From: Gammaproteobacteria bacterium
GTDB lineage: Bacteria; Pseudomonadota; Gammaproteobacteria; JAADHS01
NCBI GenBank assembly: GCA_013151745.1
Contig: JAADHS010000160.1
Span: forward strand, 1-61,102
DNA length: 61,102 nucleotides
Direction of reading: 5' to 3'
The first letter of the stretch is position 1; every line of letters starts with the position of its first letter. The position numbers were made by a program, and so were the translations under genes. The notes beneath the pieces were generated by a model that worked only from the letters and a program-made list of their open reading frames with translations, did not search any database and was not told the DNA's origin. This document shows, one piece after another, positions 19,167 to 29,214 of this stretch.

Positions 19167-19904
19167 TTACATAGTCAGGGTACGCCAGCTCATAAATATG
19201 CCCATTAAAACCAAAATAATACTAAAACTTTTTTGTAAATAGTGACCCGGAACTCTTTTCAATAAATAGGTACCTATTACGGTACCCATTGAAGCAATCA
19301 AAGCAAAAATAAATGTATCAAATATGGGGATTTCAATTTGACCAAGGTAGCTGATGCCTCCCGCAAGGGCATTCAGGGAGATTAATACCAGAGAATGGGC
19401 AACGGCTACTGGAAAGTGGCTGATACCCAGATAAATCAACGCAGGTACAAGTAAAAATCCTCCTCCGACCCCAAAGACTCCGGTCAAAATTCCGATTGCA
19501 AATCCGGTGACCGTTGCGGGTACAAAACGATAGAGACCAATACGATCAGCTAGCTTTATTTTACTGACCCACCATGTCACCGCAAAAATTAAAGCAGTAA
19601 ATAGCCCCAGTTGTAGTTGTTCAGGAAGGTATTGAGCGAATATCGAACCTGAAACGCTACCTACAATACCTGATAGCCCCAGTGTGACGACCAGTTTCCA
19701 TTGCAAACATTTCCAAACTCGTTGATGAACCAAGGCGACAAAAGAGACTAAGGTGACGATCCATAGACTCATTCCTATGGCTTGTTTTACCGGCATGTCA
19801 GCAAAATAAATCAACGCCGGAACGGTGACCATGCCACCGCCAGCACCAAACATACCCAGTATTATTCCTATGCCAAGCGCGGTTGGCCAAAGAAGTAATG
19901 TCAC
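19167..19904 (-). CDS. TauE/SafE-family sulfite/sulfonate exporter
   Basis: A 245-aa membrane protein with seven or eight helices and the duplicated TauE/SafE motif (GMFGAGGGMVTVPALIYF near the start and GVFGVGGGFLLVPALIYLG in the middle). Beside persulfide dioxygenase and SQR, the likely cargo is sulfite or a related anion produced by sulfane-sulfur oxidation. It begins at GTG 19904. It lies between pdo and sqr with short gaps, consistent with one transcript. Confidence 0.88.
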   Translation of the reverse strand: MTLLLWPTALGIGIILGMFGAGGGMVTVPALIYFADMPVKQAIGMSLWIVTLVSFVALVHQRVWKCLQWKLVVTLGLSGIVGSVSGSIFAQYLPEQLQLGLFTALIFAVTWWVSKIKLADRIGLYRFVPATVTGFAIGILTGVFGVGGGFLLVPALIYLGISHFPVAVAHSLVLISLNALAGGISYLGQIEIPIFDTFIFALIASMGTVIGTYLLKRVPGHYLQKSFSIILVLMGIFMSWRTLTM

Positions 19905-19928
19905 ATTGTTGCGCCTCGATTAAGACAG

Positions 19929-20606
19929 TTATTTTCCGCAGGATTGGTTGCTTGGAACAGCTTCCATAATCAGCTTGGGGTTGGCTAAATTTAATGTTTT
20001 CATAAATTCGACAAACTGACTTCGAGAAAGCTGTAGTCTTGGATTATGATTTTTTTCTTCACCTATTGTCGAGGTGGTTCGACCTTGATAATCGTGCCCC
20101 GGATAAACGATCGTTTTGTCTGGCAAAGTCAAGAGCTTGTTTTGAATTGAATCGTAGAGCTGTCCAGCATTGCCTTGTTGGAAGTCCGTTCTACCGCAAC
20201 CGCGAATAAACAGAGCATCACCGGTAAAAATAGCGTGACCTATTTTAAAACTTAAACAACCGGGAGTATGTCCCGGTGTCTCAAGCACATGAATGGAAAG
20301 TTGACCCAGAGTTAAGGTCTCACCCTCTTCTAATGCTAAATCGGCACATGCCACGCCATTTTTTTTGGCGACGCCTGTTTTACATTGCGTTTTTTCACGC
20401 AAATGACCACTTGCAGTAACATGGTCGGCATGAACATGGGTATCCAGAGCATATTTCAAATTCAGCTCCAACTCAGAAAGCAAACTCAGATCCCGGTCAA
20501 TTTGAGTCAGTACCGGATCGATGAGTACAGCTTCTTTACTTTCCGGGTCTGCAACAAGATAGCTATAGGTCCAGGTGTCGTAGTCAAACAATTGCCTTAA
20601 AATCAT
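19929..20606 (-). CDS. pdo: persulfide dioxygenase (ETHE1-like)
   Basis: Metallo-beta-lactamase-fold non-haem iron enzyme that oxidises glutathione persulfide to sulfite. The HVHADH motif (57-62) and the downstream HTPG, TGDALFIRGCGRTDF and VYPGHDYQGRTTSTI segments are the ETHE1 hallmarks. 225 aa has no rhodanese fusion. First gene of the leftward operon, with a sigma54-type promoter about 60 bp upstream. AAGGAT precedes the ATG. Confidence 0.92.
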   Translation of the reverse strand: MILRQLFDYDTWTYSYLVADPESKEAVLIDPVLTQIDRDLSLLSELELNLKYALDTHVHADHVTASGHLREKTQCKTGVAKKNGVACADLALEEGETLTLGQLSIHVLETPGHTPGCLSFKIGHAIFTGDALFIRGCGRTDFQQGNAGQLYDSIQNKLLTLPDKTIVYPGHDYQGRTTSTIGEEKNHNPRLQLSRSQFVEFMKTLNLANPKLIMEAVPSNQSCGK

Positions 20607-20668
20607 CAGGGTTATCCTTGTGTTTTTGAGCCTGTTGCAAAGCGAATTTTCTCATTACAGCTGGTAAT

Positions 20669-20685
20669 AGCATTATTTACGCCAA
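20669..20685 (-). promoter_or_regulatory. sigma54-type promoter of the pdo-tauE-sqr operon
   Basis: On the minus strand the sequence reads TTGGCGTAAATAATGCT. The -24 TGGC and -12 TGC are present, with GG and GC ten bases apart as required for RpoN. The -12 is about 64 bp before the pdo ATG. This agrees with control by the FisR-like activator encoded at 14.6 kb. Confidence 0.6.
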
Positions 20686-20973
20686 ACAAACTGAATGGGT
20701 TGAAAATAACACTACTCTTTGATTTATAAATATAATTTATTATTGAGGTTAAATGGTTGTTATACGCACACTAGTCTGTGCATGCCATTTTTGACGGTCT
20801 CTTTATAGGGGACTGACAAAAATGACATGTTGTAACAGGTTTAATTTTATTGTAAACGCTTACGGTGTCCCCCGGGCACTCAATTTCAATATAAAACCAT
20901 CTATTTAATCAGGTCAAAATGGCGGTGGTTTGATCTCAAAACCCGACTAGGCCAGGGTATGGAGGAGGTAGTG

Positions 20974-21042
20974 CAATGCAGGAAACAAGGCTAGGAGGCG
21001 AAGCAAAGGAAGTGATTGCGCGTCCATCCCTAAGAATGATAT
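20974..21042 (+). CDS. possible 22-residue leader peptide upstream of pepA
   Basis: ATG at 20974 lies 7 nt after GGAGGAGG. The frame (MQETRLGGEAKEVIARPSLRMI) ends at TAA 52 nt before pepA. The ribosome site is better than most in this window, but the composition is ordinary. It may be a leader peptide or chance. Confidence 0.25.
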
Positions 21043-21093
21043 AAAAGAACGCTTTTAGGCGGCGTACTCATCACATTTTTTCAGGGAAGGGTC

Positions 21094-22599
21094 ATGATGG
21101 ATTTTATCGTAAAAAGTGGATTACCAGAAAAGCAAAGATCGGCCTGTATCGTTGTTGGTATTTTCCAGTCCCGCAAACTGACGGCTGTTGCCGAGCGTAT
21201 CGATGCAGCCTCAGACGGTCATCTTAGCAATATTTTGCGTCGTGGTGATATGGAAGGAGCCATTAGCCAATCCCTACTTCTTTATAACGTTCCTGGAACC
21301 TTGGCGGATCGAATTTTACTAATTGGCTGTGGTAAAGAACGAGAACTCGACGACAACGCATACCGTAAAATAATCCAGCAAACGGTGACGAGGCTGAAAA
21401 ATACAAGCGTAACAGAAGCGGTTTGTTACCTCTCCGAGCTTAATATTAAAGGTCGGGATATGCACTGGAAAGTACGCCAAGCGGTTGAAGTTACTGCGGA
21501 TATGACCTATCAATTCGATCAACTCAAAAGTACTAAAACAAAAAACAAGCGATCCTTACGTAAATTCATACTCACCGTACCCTCGCGACGGGATTTGACC
21601 AAAGCAGAAAAAGCAACTCTGGAGGGGAGTGCCATTGCTACGGGTGTTGATTTAGCCAAAACCCTGGGTAATTTACCCGGTAATATCTGTACCCCCAGCT
21701 ACTTGGCTGACCAGGCAAAAAGCATGGCCAAAAAAAACCGGGCAATGAAGGTCGAAATTTTAGAAGAAGCCGACATGAAAAAACTGGGCATGGGGGCCTT
21801 GCTCAGCGTCAGTCAGGGTAGCCGACAAGCGGCTAAACTCATTACTTTGGACTATCGGGGCGGCGCTAAAACGGCCAAACCTATTGTTTTAGTAGGAAAA
21901 GGTATTACTTTTGATTCCGGTGGGATTTCGCTCAAACCGGGTGGCAAGATGGATGAAATGAAATATGACATGTGTGGTGCCGCCGCCGTTATGGGTGCAA
22001 TGGCAGCGGTTTCCATGCTTAATTTACCGGTTAATGTGGTCGCGATTGTTCCGGCTTCCGAAAATTTACCCGATGGCTTGGCTTCCAAGCCTGGCGATAT
22101 TGTGACCAGCATGTCTGGACAGACCATCGAAATATTAAATACTGACGCAGAAGGTCGGCTCGTTTTATGCGATGCACTAAGTTATGCTGAAAAATTTGAT
22201 CCTGCTGTAGTGATTGATGTTGCCACCTTAACTGGTGCCGTGATTGTCGCTCTGGGACGGCATGCAAATGGTTTGCTGAGTAACCATCCGCCCCTGGTCA
22301 ATGATTTAAACAATGCCAGTAAAATCACGGGAGATCGCGTTTGGGAACTGCCTTTATGGGATGAATATCAAGATCAACTAAAAAGTAACTTTGCGGATAT
22401 GGCCAATATCGGTGGACGCGAAGGCGGTACTATTACGGCAGCTTGTTTTTTGTCACGATTCACTAAAAAATATCATTGGGCTCACCTCGACATCGCCGGT
22501 ACGGCCTGGAAATCGGGCGAAGCAAAAGGGGCGACGGGGCGACCGGTTCCACTTTTGGTGCAATATATCCTGGGCCGATCCGGGAAAAAGAAAAGTTAA
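21094..22599 (+). CDS. pepA: leucyl aminopeptidase (M17 family)
   Basis: Cytosolic hexameric di-zinc exopeptidase, 501 aa. The C-terminal catalytic domain shows GKGITFDSGGISLKPG and the M17 signature NTDAEGRLVL, which hold metal and catalytic residues. PepA proteins can also bind DNA, but that is not judged here. Two adjacent ATGs (21094, 21097) follow GGGAAGGG and either could be used. holC follows in the pepA-holC-valS order common in gammaproteobacteria. Confidence 0.95.
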   Translation: MMDFIVKSGLPEKQRSACIVVGIFQSRKLTAVAERIDAASDGHLSNILRRGDMEGAISQSLLLYNVPGTLADRILLIGCGKERELDDNAYRKIIQQTVTRLKNTSVTEAVCYLSELNIKGRDMHWKVRQAVEVTADMTYQFDQLKSTKTKNKRSLRKFILTVPSRRDLTKAEKATLEGSAIATGVDLAKTLGNLPGNICTPSYLADQAKSMAKKNRAMKVEILEEADMKKLGMGALLSVSQGSRQAAKLITLDYRGGAKTAKPIVLVGKGITFDSGGISLKPGGKMDEMKYDMCGAAAVMGAMAAVSMLNLPVNVVAIVPASENLPDGLASKPGDIVTSMSGQTIEILNTDAEGRLVLCDALSYAEKFDPAVVIDVATLTGAVIVALGRHANGLLSNHPPLVNDLNNASKITGDRVWELPLWDEYQDQLKSNFADMANIGGREGGTITAACFLSRFTKKYHWAHLDIAGTAWKSGEAKGATGRPVPLLVQYILGRSGKKKS

Positions 22600-22609
22600 T
22601 AACGCGATT

Positions 22610-23041
22610 ATGCAAGTCGATTTTTACTTATTAAATGTTTCTGAAACACGAGAAGGTGAGCACTTTGTTTGTCGTTTGACAGAAAAAGTTTTTCGCCAAA
22701 AACACTTTATTTATATCCATACCGATAATCAAAGTGCAACGTCGCGATTAGATGATCTGCTCTGGACATTCAGCCCAGGTAGTTTTTTGCCCCACGTCCT
22801 CGCTCACCACATGACAAAAGACGACAAGGTAAAAATAACCCTGGGATATGCAGATATTCCGGCCACCGCCCATGACGTGTTAATTAACATGGCAACGCAT
22901 GTCCCTCTGGCACACACTCAGTTTTCTCGTATTGCCGAAATTGTTTACAACACCGAGCCACATAAACAGCTCAGTAGAAAGCGCTACCGCTACTATCGAG
23001 AACAAAAATATGCAGTATCCTCACATGAAATGACAATTTGA
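22610..23041 (+). CDS. holC: DNA polymerase III chi subunit
   Basis: Clamp-loader accessory subunit that links SSB to the polymerase III holoenzyme. The start at ATG 22610 gives MQVDFYLLN and a 143-aa product of normal length. The longer upstream open frame is an out-of-frame reading of pepA. Family traits visible are FVCRLTEKVFRQKHFIYIHT, a DLLWTFSPGSFLPHVLA-type segment, and the closing RKRYRYYREQ. It sits 10 nt after pepA, so translational coupling is likely. Confidence 0.9.
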   Translation: MQVDFYLLNVSETREGEHFVCRLTEKVFRQKHFIYIHTDNQSATSRLDDLLWTFSPGSFLPHVLAHHMTKDDKVKITLGYADIPATAHDVLINMATHVPLAHTQFSRIAEIVYNTEPHKQLSRKRYRYYREQKYAVSSHEMTI

Positions 23042-23161
23042 CAAACAAAATTTATGAGCAAAAAGAATTCCGTAAACATCGAAAGAAAAAGTCAAGACCG
23101 TGTACAATTAACGCTTTAAACACTCTCTGTCAAACTGAGCAAGCCAAAATTAATAAACAAT

Positions 23162-26014
23162 ATGGAAAAAACCTATAACCCATCTGAAATTGAATCAACT
23201 TGGTATCAAATCTGGGAAAAAAATCACTACTTCAAACCCAGAGGAGGAAAGGCCACCCCCTATTGCATTATGATCCCCCCGCCCAATGTGACAGGTCGCC
23301 TGCACATGGGTCACGCCTTCCAAGATACCATCATGGATACGTTGATTCGCTTTCATCGCATGAAAGGTGACAACACGCTATGGCAAGCCGGCAGCGACCA
23401 TGCGGGCATTGCCACACAAATGGTCGTTGAACGACAATTAGCCACCGAAAATTTGACACGACACGATTTGGGCCGTGAACAATTTGTTGAACGCACCTGG
23501 CAATGGAAAAAAGAATCGGGCGGTACCATTAGCCAGCAATTGCGTCGTATGGGCAGCTCTCTGGATTGGTCACGAGAACGATTCACTCTGGATGATGGCT
23601 TATCAAAATCAGTACAGGACGTTTTCATCCAGTTATATAACGAAGGGCTGATCTATCGAGGCAAACGGCTGGTGAACTGGGATCCTGTTTTACATACGGC
23701 CGTGTCAGACCTGGAAGTAATTTCAAAGGAAGAAAACGGTTCAATGTGGCATATGCGCTACCCATTAGCGAATGATGACGGTCATGTTATTGTTGCCACC
23801 ACCCGTCCTGAAACGCTGCTTGGTGATGCCGCTGTAGCGGTACATCCTGATGATGAACGATATCGCCACCTGGTTGGAAAAATGCTGAAACTACCGCTTA
23901 CTGGTCGTAACATTCCCATCATTGCTGACGAGTATGTTGACCCGAAATTTGGCACGGGTTGTGTAAAAATAACGCCAGCTCACGACAACAACGATTATCA
24001 GGTATGGCAACGGCACAATACTTCACCTGCACTTCAAGCCTTGCCATTCCATGGTTTAATCAACATTTTTACTATTGACGCCAGCATCAAGCAATCGCCT
24101 CAAGATGATGGGCAACAACATAATGAACTGAACTCCCCTCTGTTTACGGTCGACCTTATTCCCAAACCCTATCGAGGTCTGGATCGTTTTGTCGCACGCA
24201 AAAAAATAGTGGCCGATTTAGAGCAGACAGGCTTACTTGAAAAAATTGAAGATCATCGCCTGATGGTGCCGCGGGGTGATCGCTCACATGCGGTAATTGA
24301 ACCGCTACTAACAGATCAATGGTATGTCAAAACAGGCCCGTTGGCCGAACCTGCAATTCAAGCTGTGGAATCAGGAAAAATTAAATTTGTTCCTGAAAAT
24401 TGGTCTAATACTTACTATGAGTGGATGCGCAATATTGAAGACTGGTGTATTAGCCGTCAAATCTGGTGGGGGCATCGTATTCCCGCTTGGTATGACGATA
24501 CCGGAAAAATTTATGTCGGTCGCAATGAGGCTGAAATTCGTACACAACATAATCTCGACCCCCAGCTTGAACTGACTCAGGATCCTGATGTGCTTGATAC
24601 CTGGTTTTCCTCTGCGCTGTGGCCATTTTCTACATTAGGCTGGCCTGACAAAACAGAGGAATTAACAACTTTCTACCCAACGAGTGTTTTAGTTACCGGC
24701 TTTGATATCATTTTTTTCTGGGTGGCGAGAATGATTATGATGGGGCTTAAATTTACGGGAGAGATCCCGTTTAAAGAAATTTATATCCATGGTCTGGTGC
24801 GCGATGCCCAGGGACAAAAAATGTCCAAATCAAAGGGTAATGTTCTTGATCCCATCGACCTGATAGATGGGATCGACCTCGAAACGTTAATCAAAAAACG
24901 CGCTTCCGGTTTGATGCAACCCAAAATGGCAGAGCGCATCGAAAAAGAAACACGTCAGCAGTTCCCAGACGGCATACCGGCATTTGGTACCGATGCATTG
25001 CGCTTTACCTTTGCTGCTCTGGCCTCGACCGGGCGAGATATTCGCTTTGATATGGGCCGCATAGAAGGCTATCGAAACTTTTGTAACAAGCTGTGGAATG
25101 CGGCTCGTTATGTGTTAATGAACTGCGAAAACAAAAGCATTGACTTGACTCATCTTGAATACAGCCTGGCGGATCGCTGGATTATGTCCCGGCTACAAAC
25201 CACCATTCATAATGTGAATCGTCATCTGGATAGTTATCGCTTTGATCTCGCCGCCAATGAACTCTATGAATTCACCTGGAACGAATATTGTGACTGGTAT
25301 CTTGAATTAGTGAAACCGGCTCTGACTTCAACAAGCAGCTCAATAGCTATTCAAAATGGAGCCAGGTGGACTTTGGTCAGCGTACTTGAAACCGTTTTAC
25401 GTTTGGCTCACCCGATTATTCCGTTTATCACGGAAGAAATCTGGCAGCGCGTAGCACCGCTTATAAAAATAGAAGGCAAGACCATCATGATGCAAAGCTA
25501 CCCTGTTGCAGATAACAACAAAGTTGATCAAGATGCCGTTGCTGATCTGGAATGGGTACAAACTTTTATCCTGGGCGTCAGAAAAATTCGGGGTGAAATG
25601 AATATCCCTCCGAACAAACCGCTTCCCGTACTTTTAAGCCATGGGAGCGTCAACGACGAAACACGTCTTAACGCAAATACCCACCTTATTACAGCTCTAG
25701 CCAAACTGGAATCCATTACCTGGCTCAAAAATGACGACGAAGCACCGGAAGCGGCGACTTCGTTGGTCGGTAAAATGAAACTACTTATCCCACTGGCGGG
25801 CTTCATTGATAAAAATTCTGAAATCACCCGGCTTGAAAAAGAAATCTCAAAAAGAAAGACCGATCTAGAAAAAATTGAGGACAAACTCTCTAATGAACGT
25901 TTCGTCGCCAAGGCACCCGCCGCTGTAGTTGAAAAAGAAAAAACGCGCAGTACCACGCTGCGTCAGGAAATTCAGAATCTTAATGAACAATTTCAGCGTA
26001 TAAGTGATTTGTAA
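23162..26014 (+). CDS. valS: valyl-tRNA synthetase
   Basis: Class I aminoacyl-tRNA synthetase of 950 aa. The HIGH-type motif is HMGH near residue 48 ([12 protein letters not shown]). KMSKS is near residue 556 ([10 protein letters not shown]). The editing domain ([17 protein letters not shown]) lies between them, and a C-terminal coiled-coil arm runs from about residue 880. Full length and intact. Confidence 0.97.
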   Translation: MEKTYNPSEIESTWYQIWEKNHYFKPRGGKATPYCIMIPPPNVTGRLHMGHAFQDTIMDTLIRFHRMKGDNTLWQAGSDHAGIATQMVVERQLATENLTRHDLGREQFVERTWQWKKESGGTISQQLRRMGSSLDWSRERFTLDDGLSKSVQDVFIQLYNEGLIYRGKRLVNWDPVLHTAVSDLEVISKEENGSMWHMRYPLANDDGHVIVATTRPETLLGDAAVAVHPDDERYRHLVGKMLKLPLTGRNIPIIADEYVDPKFGTGCVKITPAHDNNDYQVWQRHNTSPALQALPFHGLINIFTIDASIKQSPQDDGQQHNELNSPLFTVDLIPKPYRGLDRFVARKKIVADLEQTGLLEKIEDHRLMVPRGDRSHAVIEPLLTDQWYVKTGPLAEPAIQAVESGKIKFVPENWSNTYYEWMRNIEDWCISRQIWWGHRIPAWYDDTGKIYVGRNEAEIRTQHNLDPQLELTQDPDVLDTWFSSALWPFSTLGWPDKTEELTTFYPTSVLVTGFDIIFFWVARMIMMGLKFTGEIPFKEIYIHGLVRDAQGQKMSKSKGNVLDPIDLIDGIDLETLIKKRASGLMQPKMAERIEKETRQQFPDGIPAFGTDALRFTFAALASTGRDIRFDMGRIEGYRNFCNKLWNAARYVLMNCENKSIDLTHLEYSLADRWIMSRLQTTIHNVNRHLDSYRFDLAANELYEFTWNEYCDWYLELVKPALTSTSSSIAIQNGARWTLVSVLETVLRLAHPIIPFITEEIWQRVAPLIKIEGKTIMMQSYPVADNNKVDQDAVADLEWVQTFILGVRKIRGEMNIPPNKPLPVLLSHGSVNDETRLNANTHLITALAKLESITWLKNDDEAPEAATSLVGKMKLLIPLAGFIDKNSEITRLEKEISKRKTDLEKIEDKLSNERFVAKAPAAVVEKEKTRSTTLRQEIQNLNEQFQRISDL

Positions 26015-26233
26015 ACCACACATAAAAACCACTCAACAACTGATATTTTACTTTATACCAATAAAATATAAAATGGTGACGCTCTCCAGCCGCACTTGGT
26101 ATTTTTCAAGAGAGTTGTCGAGTGTCCTGTCGCTGTTGTCGAGCTGAAAGAGGTAATTAAATAATCAGTGTATAAGTCGAAAATCAAAATAATTCGATAG
26201 CGCTTCTACTTTGTAGCATGAGCTTCTGTATAT

Positions 26234-27094
26234 TCATGCTTTAAAATTTTTAACGCAATAGTCAATAAATACTCTCGTGATTCGCGATACATGTTTGCGG
26301 CTCGGATAAACAAGACTCACTTGCTGTACAGGCATGGGGTAATCGGGAAGCACCTCTATTAATTCTCCATTTTCGATCGGCTCTTGGCAATAAAACGGCG
26401 GCAATTCTGTAATGCATTTATGATTGAGAGCTAGGTAACGCATGTATGCATAATCATTCGCCCGAATAAAAGGTTTGATAATTACCTTTTCGTTACCTAA
26501 GGACCATACTATGTCCTGGTCTTTCTTAGCCCATGCAGCGCATTTGTGAGCGGCAACATCCAGTGGAATCTTGAACAAATTTTCGGCTAAAAATTCTGGC
26601 GATGCCACGACACGATGACTATAATTCAAAAGCAATCTTGCTATCGCTGATGGGTTAACTAAATCCCCAATTCTTAACGCCACATCGATTCCATCTTCGA
26701 TAAAGTCTAATCGCCTTTCTGTCACAAAAAGATCAATTTCGATGTTGGTGTACAGTTCCTGGAAGCTATCTAACATTTTCCACATTGGTTCGAAACTAGG
26801 TGGTAAGGAAAAGCGCAGGCGGCCTTTTAGGTTTTGCTGTTGCTCGGACAGTGCCAACAGTCCTGCGTCCATTTCTTCTAACCCTCGCGAGGCAAATTCA
26901 TACAATATTGCCCCTGCTTCAGTTAAACGCAGTTTCCGTGTTGAGCGCTCAAGCAAACGTACACCCAATGCTGATTCGAGAGCAGCAACTCGCCGACTGA
27001 CCGTCGCCACCGGTGCTGCCATAAAAGACGCGGCAGCCGAAAAGCTGCCTTTCGTCACTACATTGACGAACATGCGCGTCGAATTCAAATCCAT
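26234..27094 (-). CDS. LysR-family transcriptional regulator
   Basis: 286 aa. The N-terminal winged helix (FVNVVTKGSFSAAASFMAAPVATVSRRVAALESALG) is followed by a periplasmic-binding-protein-like effector domain. I start it at ATG 27094, which has AGGAGG just upstream, rather than five codons earlier. Divergent from the NTF2-like and quinone-reductase genes, which it probably controls. The effector is unknown. Confidence 0.9.
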   Translation of the reverse strand: MDLNSTRMFVNVVTKGSFSAAASFMAAPVATVSRRVAALESALGVRLLERSTRKLRLTEAGAILYEFASRGLEEMDAGLLALSEQQQNLKGRLRFSLPPSFEPMWKMLDSFQELYTNIEIDLFVTERRLDFIEDGIDVALRIGDLVNPSAIARLLLNYSHRVVASPEFLAENLFKIPLDVAAHKCAAWAKKDQDIVWSLGNEKVIIKPFIRANDYAYMRYLALNHKCITELPPFYCQEPIENGELIEVLPDYPMPVQQVSLVYPSRKHVSRITRVFIDYCVKNFKA

Positions 27095-27161
27095 AACCCC
27101 TCCTGCCAAGCCAGGTTTTTACCATGTCAGCACTTATTGTTCCATTTATGAGAAAGTTATT

Positions 27162-27188
27162 CAATAAAAAGCACTCTAATTATTATTG
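27162..27188. promoter_or_regulatory. candidate LysR operator
   Basis: Inverted repeat CAATAA (27162-27167) and TTATTG (27183-27188) with a 15-bp spacer, in the 144-bp gap between the LysR gene and its divergent target. Geometry and position fit a LysR activation site. AT-richness makes chance possible. Confidence 0.35.
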
Positions 27189-27238
27189 GAGTCTTCAATT
27201 AAGATAAGAATTTACTTAACCAATAAGGAAAACACGGT

Positions 27239-27688
27239 ATGAAATCACTATTGACGCTTTTAACCTTTTGCCTATTGTTAGCAGGATTAGCCCACGCTGG
27301 CGGTGACAAGCAGAAAATTAATAATCTTATTTCCCATTATGAAACTGCGCTTAATGGCAGCGACATAGACGGGGTTCTCGGCTTGTACGGGAAAAAGCCA
27401 GTCTTTATGCCACAACATGCTCCAGCGTACGTTGGCAGGGGTGCCGTTAAGCAAGCTTATACGAATGTATTTAACGCTATCAAGCTCGACATAAAATTCA
27501 CTACCCACGAGATTGAAGTGTTAGGCGACACCGCCTGGGCTCGAACCAGTTCTGCGGGAAAGACAACAATTCTAGCGGCTGATGTAGTTGTTAAAGAGGG
27601 TAATAACGAGCTTTTCATTTTTAAAAATGAAGATGGCAACTGGAAGATTCACCAGTACCTATTTTCTACTAATCAACCACGCCAATAA
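27239..27688 (+). CDS. exported NTF2-like (SnoaL/DUF4440-type) protein
   Basis: 149 aa with a signal peptide ending LAHAGG. The rest follows the cone-shaped NTF2-like fold: an N-terminal helix with HYETALNGSDIDGVLGLYG, then YVGRGAVKQAYTNVF, and a closing DGNWKIHQYLFS strand. Members of this group are often annotated SgcJ/EcaC. No catalytic assignment is possible. It begins at ATG after AAGGA and is likely co-transcribed with the following oxidoreductase. Confidence 0.75.
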   Translation: MKSLLTLLTFCLLLAGLAHAGGDKQKINNLISHYETALNGSDIDGVLGLYGKKPVFMPQHAPAYVGRGAVKQAYTNVFNAIKLDIKFTTHEIEVLGDTAWARTSSAGKTTILAADVVVKEGNNELFIFKNEDGNWKIHQYLFSTNQPRQ

Positions 27689-27713
27689 CTGTGTTGGCAA
27701 TAGGAGAATCACC

Positions 27714-28697
27714 ATGAAAGCAATCATCGCAAAACAAACAGGTGGGCCGGAAGTGCTTAAGCTTGTTGATATTGATCAGCCCGTAACACAAGAAGGTGAG
27801 GTGAAAATTCGAGTAAAAGCATTCGGTCTTAACAAGGCAGAAAGCTACTACCGTAGTGGCAATTACGGTACTTTCACACCTGGCCAAGCGCTTGGTATTG
27901 AAGCCGTCGGCGAGATCATTGACGATCCAAGCGGTGAATTTCGCGTAGGCCAAAAAGTCGCAACTGCTATGGGCGGAATGATGTTCAGCCGCCACGGTGG
28001 TTACGCTGAATATATTACAGTTAACGCAAAAAATGTCATTGCAATTGATTCCGAAATAAGTAATGAACAACTCGCTGCATTACCAGAAGCGTATCTAACA
28101 GTATGGGGCGCGCTTGATAAAAATCTCAAAATCGCCTACGGCGAGAGCCTACTAGTGCGTGGTGCCACATCAAGTATCGGAATGGCCGCCGTGGTATACG
28201 CCAAAGCGAGAGGACTGACTGTTATTGCGACTACGCGTAACCCTGCCAGTGTCGATAAACTTAAATCTATAGGTGCAGATCATGTGGTAATCGACGATGG
28301 CGATATTCACGAAAAAGTAAGAGCAATTATACCTGCAGGTGTTGATAATGCATTGGAAGTGGTCGGTGCAGCAACATTAAAAGATACGTTCAAGACCATC
28401 CGCCAGTGGGGTCAAGTTGTGGTCGTTGGTTTGTTGGGCGGTCCATTAGTGCTAGAGTCATTTAATCTTATGGGCGACTTACCCAACACTGTTAAGCTTA
28501 GCTTTTTTGGCAGTGGTCTATTTGGCTCTGAAGCACTTCCACTAAATGAAAGTCCCCTAAATTGGGTCGCTGAGCAGATTGCAAGTGGCGTCATGCCGAA
28601 TACCATTGCAAAGATCTTTGATGCTGACGACATCCAAGAAGCACACCGCCTTTTAGACAGCGGAACTGCGAATGGAAAAATTGTTGTAACGTTTTAA
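27714..28697 (+). CDS. zinc-type alcohol dehydrogenase / quinone oxidoreductase family protein
   Basis: 327 aa of the medium-chain dehydrogenase superfamily, Qor-like branch. The N-terminal GroES-like domain begins MKAIIAKQTGGPEVLKL. A Rossmann NADPH site includes VRGATSSIGMAAVVYAKARG, slightly altered from GGVG. Structural zinc cysteines are absent, as in Qor. The start is ATG 27714 with AGGAG upstream. The LysR/NTF2/Qor trio resembles electrophile- or quinone-response modules. A terminator follows. Confidence 0.85.
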   Translation: MKAIIAKQTGGPEVLKLVDIDQPVTQEGEVKIRVKAFGLNKAESYYRSGNYGTFTPGQALGIEAVGEIIDDPSGEFRVGQKVATAMGGMMFSRHGGYAEYITVNAKNVIAIDSEISNEQLAALPEAYLTVWGALDKNLKIAYGESLLVRGATSSIGMAAVVYAKARGLTVIATTRNPASVDKLKSIGADHVVIDDGDIHEKVRAIIPAGVDNALEVVGAATLKDTFKTIRQWGQVVVVGLLGGPLVLESFNLMGDLPNTVKLSFFGSGLFGSEALPLNESPLNWVAEQIASGVMPNTIAKIFDADDIQEAHRLLDSGTANGKIVVTF

Positions 28698-28715
28698 TTT
28701 TACACATTTAATAAG

Positions 28716-28748
28716 CAGAGTACGAATTGTACTCTGTTAATTTTTTTT
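28716..28748 (+). terminator. rho-independent terminator after the quinone-reductase gene
   Basis: Perfect 8-bp stem CAGAGTAC/GTACTCTG with a GAATT loop, followed by TTAA and T8. Confidence 0.85.
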
Positions 28749-28803
28749 AAAACACCTGTTCGTCTTCATTTTTATAGGCCTAACAGTTTAAATCATCGGG
28801 CTT

Positions 28804-28870
28804 GTCCAACAAACGATTAAGATCGTGGTTCCCTCCTCGTCATCACACGATCTAACCTTATTCGTTGGCT
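28804..28870 (+). other. attC-like site (integron cassette recombination site)
   Basis: Begins GTCCAAC, a perfect RYYYAAC core, followed by AAACG as in many chromosomal attC sites. It ends GTTGGCT, which matches GTTRRRY except one base. Imperfectly paired arms lead to a perfect inner stem GATCGTG/CACGATC (28821-28827, 28846-28852) with an 18-nt loop. A second RYYYAAC-like box (GCCTAAC) lies at 28778. No integrase gene is in the window. Confidence 0.5.
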
Positions 28871-28883
28871 CTTGTGAAATTTA

Positions 28884-29203
28884 TTGGGGGTAATTGTGAA
28901 CGGATTGTATAAAATTATAAAAACTGTGTCTGAAATGGCATTTGCAATTCACGTAGCCGCAGAATTTGGTGCAGATTTTATTACAATTCCATTAGTGGAT
29001 AGAGAAAGTGATCACTCAGAACTTGAAGCAATCATTAAGAACTCTCCTTCGGTACTTTATACTGGGTTCTCCTGAGCAAGTATATGAAGATGCAGCTAAA
29101 ACATCAGCAGTAGGGTTTTCTGGATATAGTATTGAGCGGAATATATTTCAAATATTCTGATTCCAAAGGTATGGTAAATCAACTAAATTCAATTTTTAAG
29201 TAG
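28884..29203 (+). pseudogene. decayed class I aldolase (LsrF/DhnA-type) fragment
   Basis: The frame gives AFAIHVAAEFGADFITIPL...LEAIIKNSPSVLYTG, which lines up with the C-terminal third of LsrF/DhnA aldolases (…AAEMGAQIIKT…). A +1 shift near 29064 continues with GSPEQVYEDAAKTSAVGFSG and then SIERNIFQ, matching the phosphate-binding SVGRNIFQ end. A further stop precedes DSKGMVNQLNSIFK. The N-terminal two thirds are missing. It has at least two lesions and starts just after the attC-like site. Confidence 0.6.
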
Positions 29204-29214
29204 AGGGCAGTAGA

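Larger units (their letters stand above)
20607..21093. other. divergent intergenic region between pdo and pepA
   Basis: 487 bp. Besides the sigma54-type promoter, it holds an inverted repeat GCACA/TGTGC (20766-20781), which could be an activator site at the right distance upstream of that promoter. On the pepA side, an excellent GGAGGAGG ribosome site (about 20959-20966) precedes a 22-residue open frame starting at ATG 20974. No terminator is visible. Confidence 0.4.

Noticed and set aside
22391-22609. Upstream extension of holC (73 extra codons)
   Set aside because: This is an out-of-frame reading of pepA. The ATG at 22610 gives the normal chi-subunit length and N-terminus.
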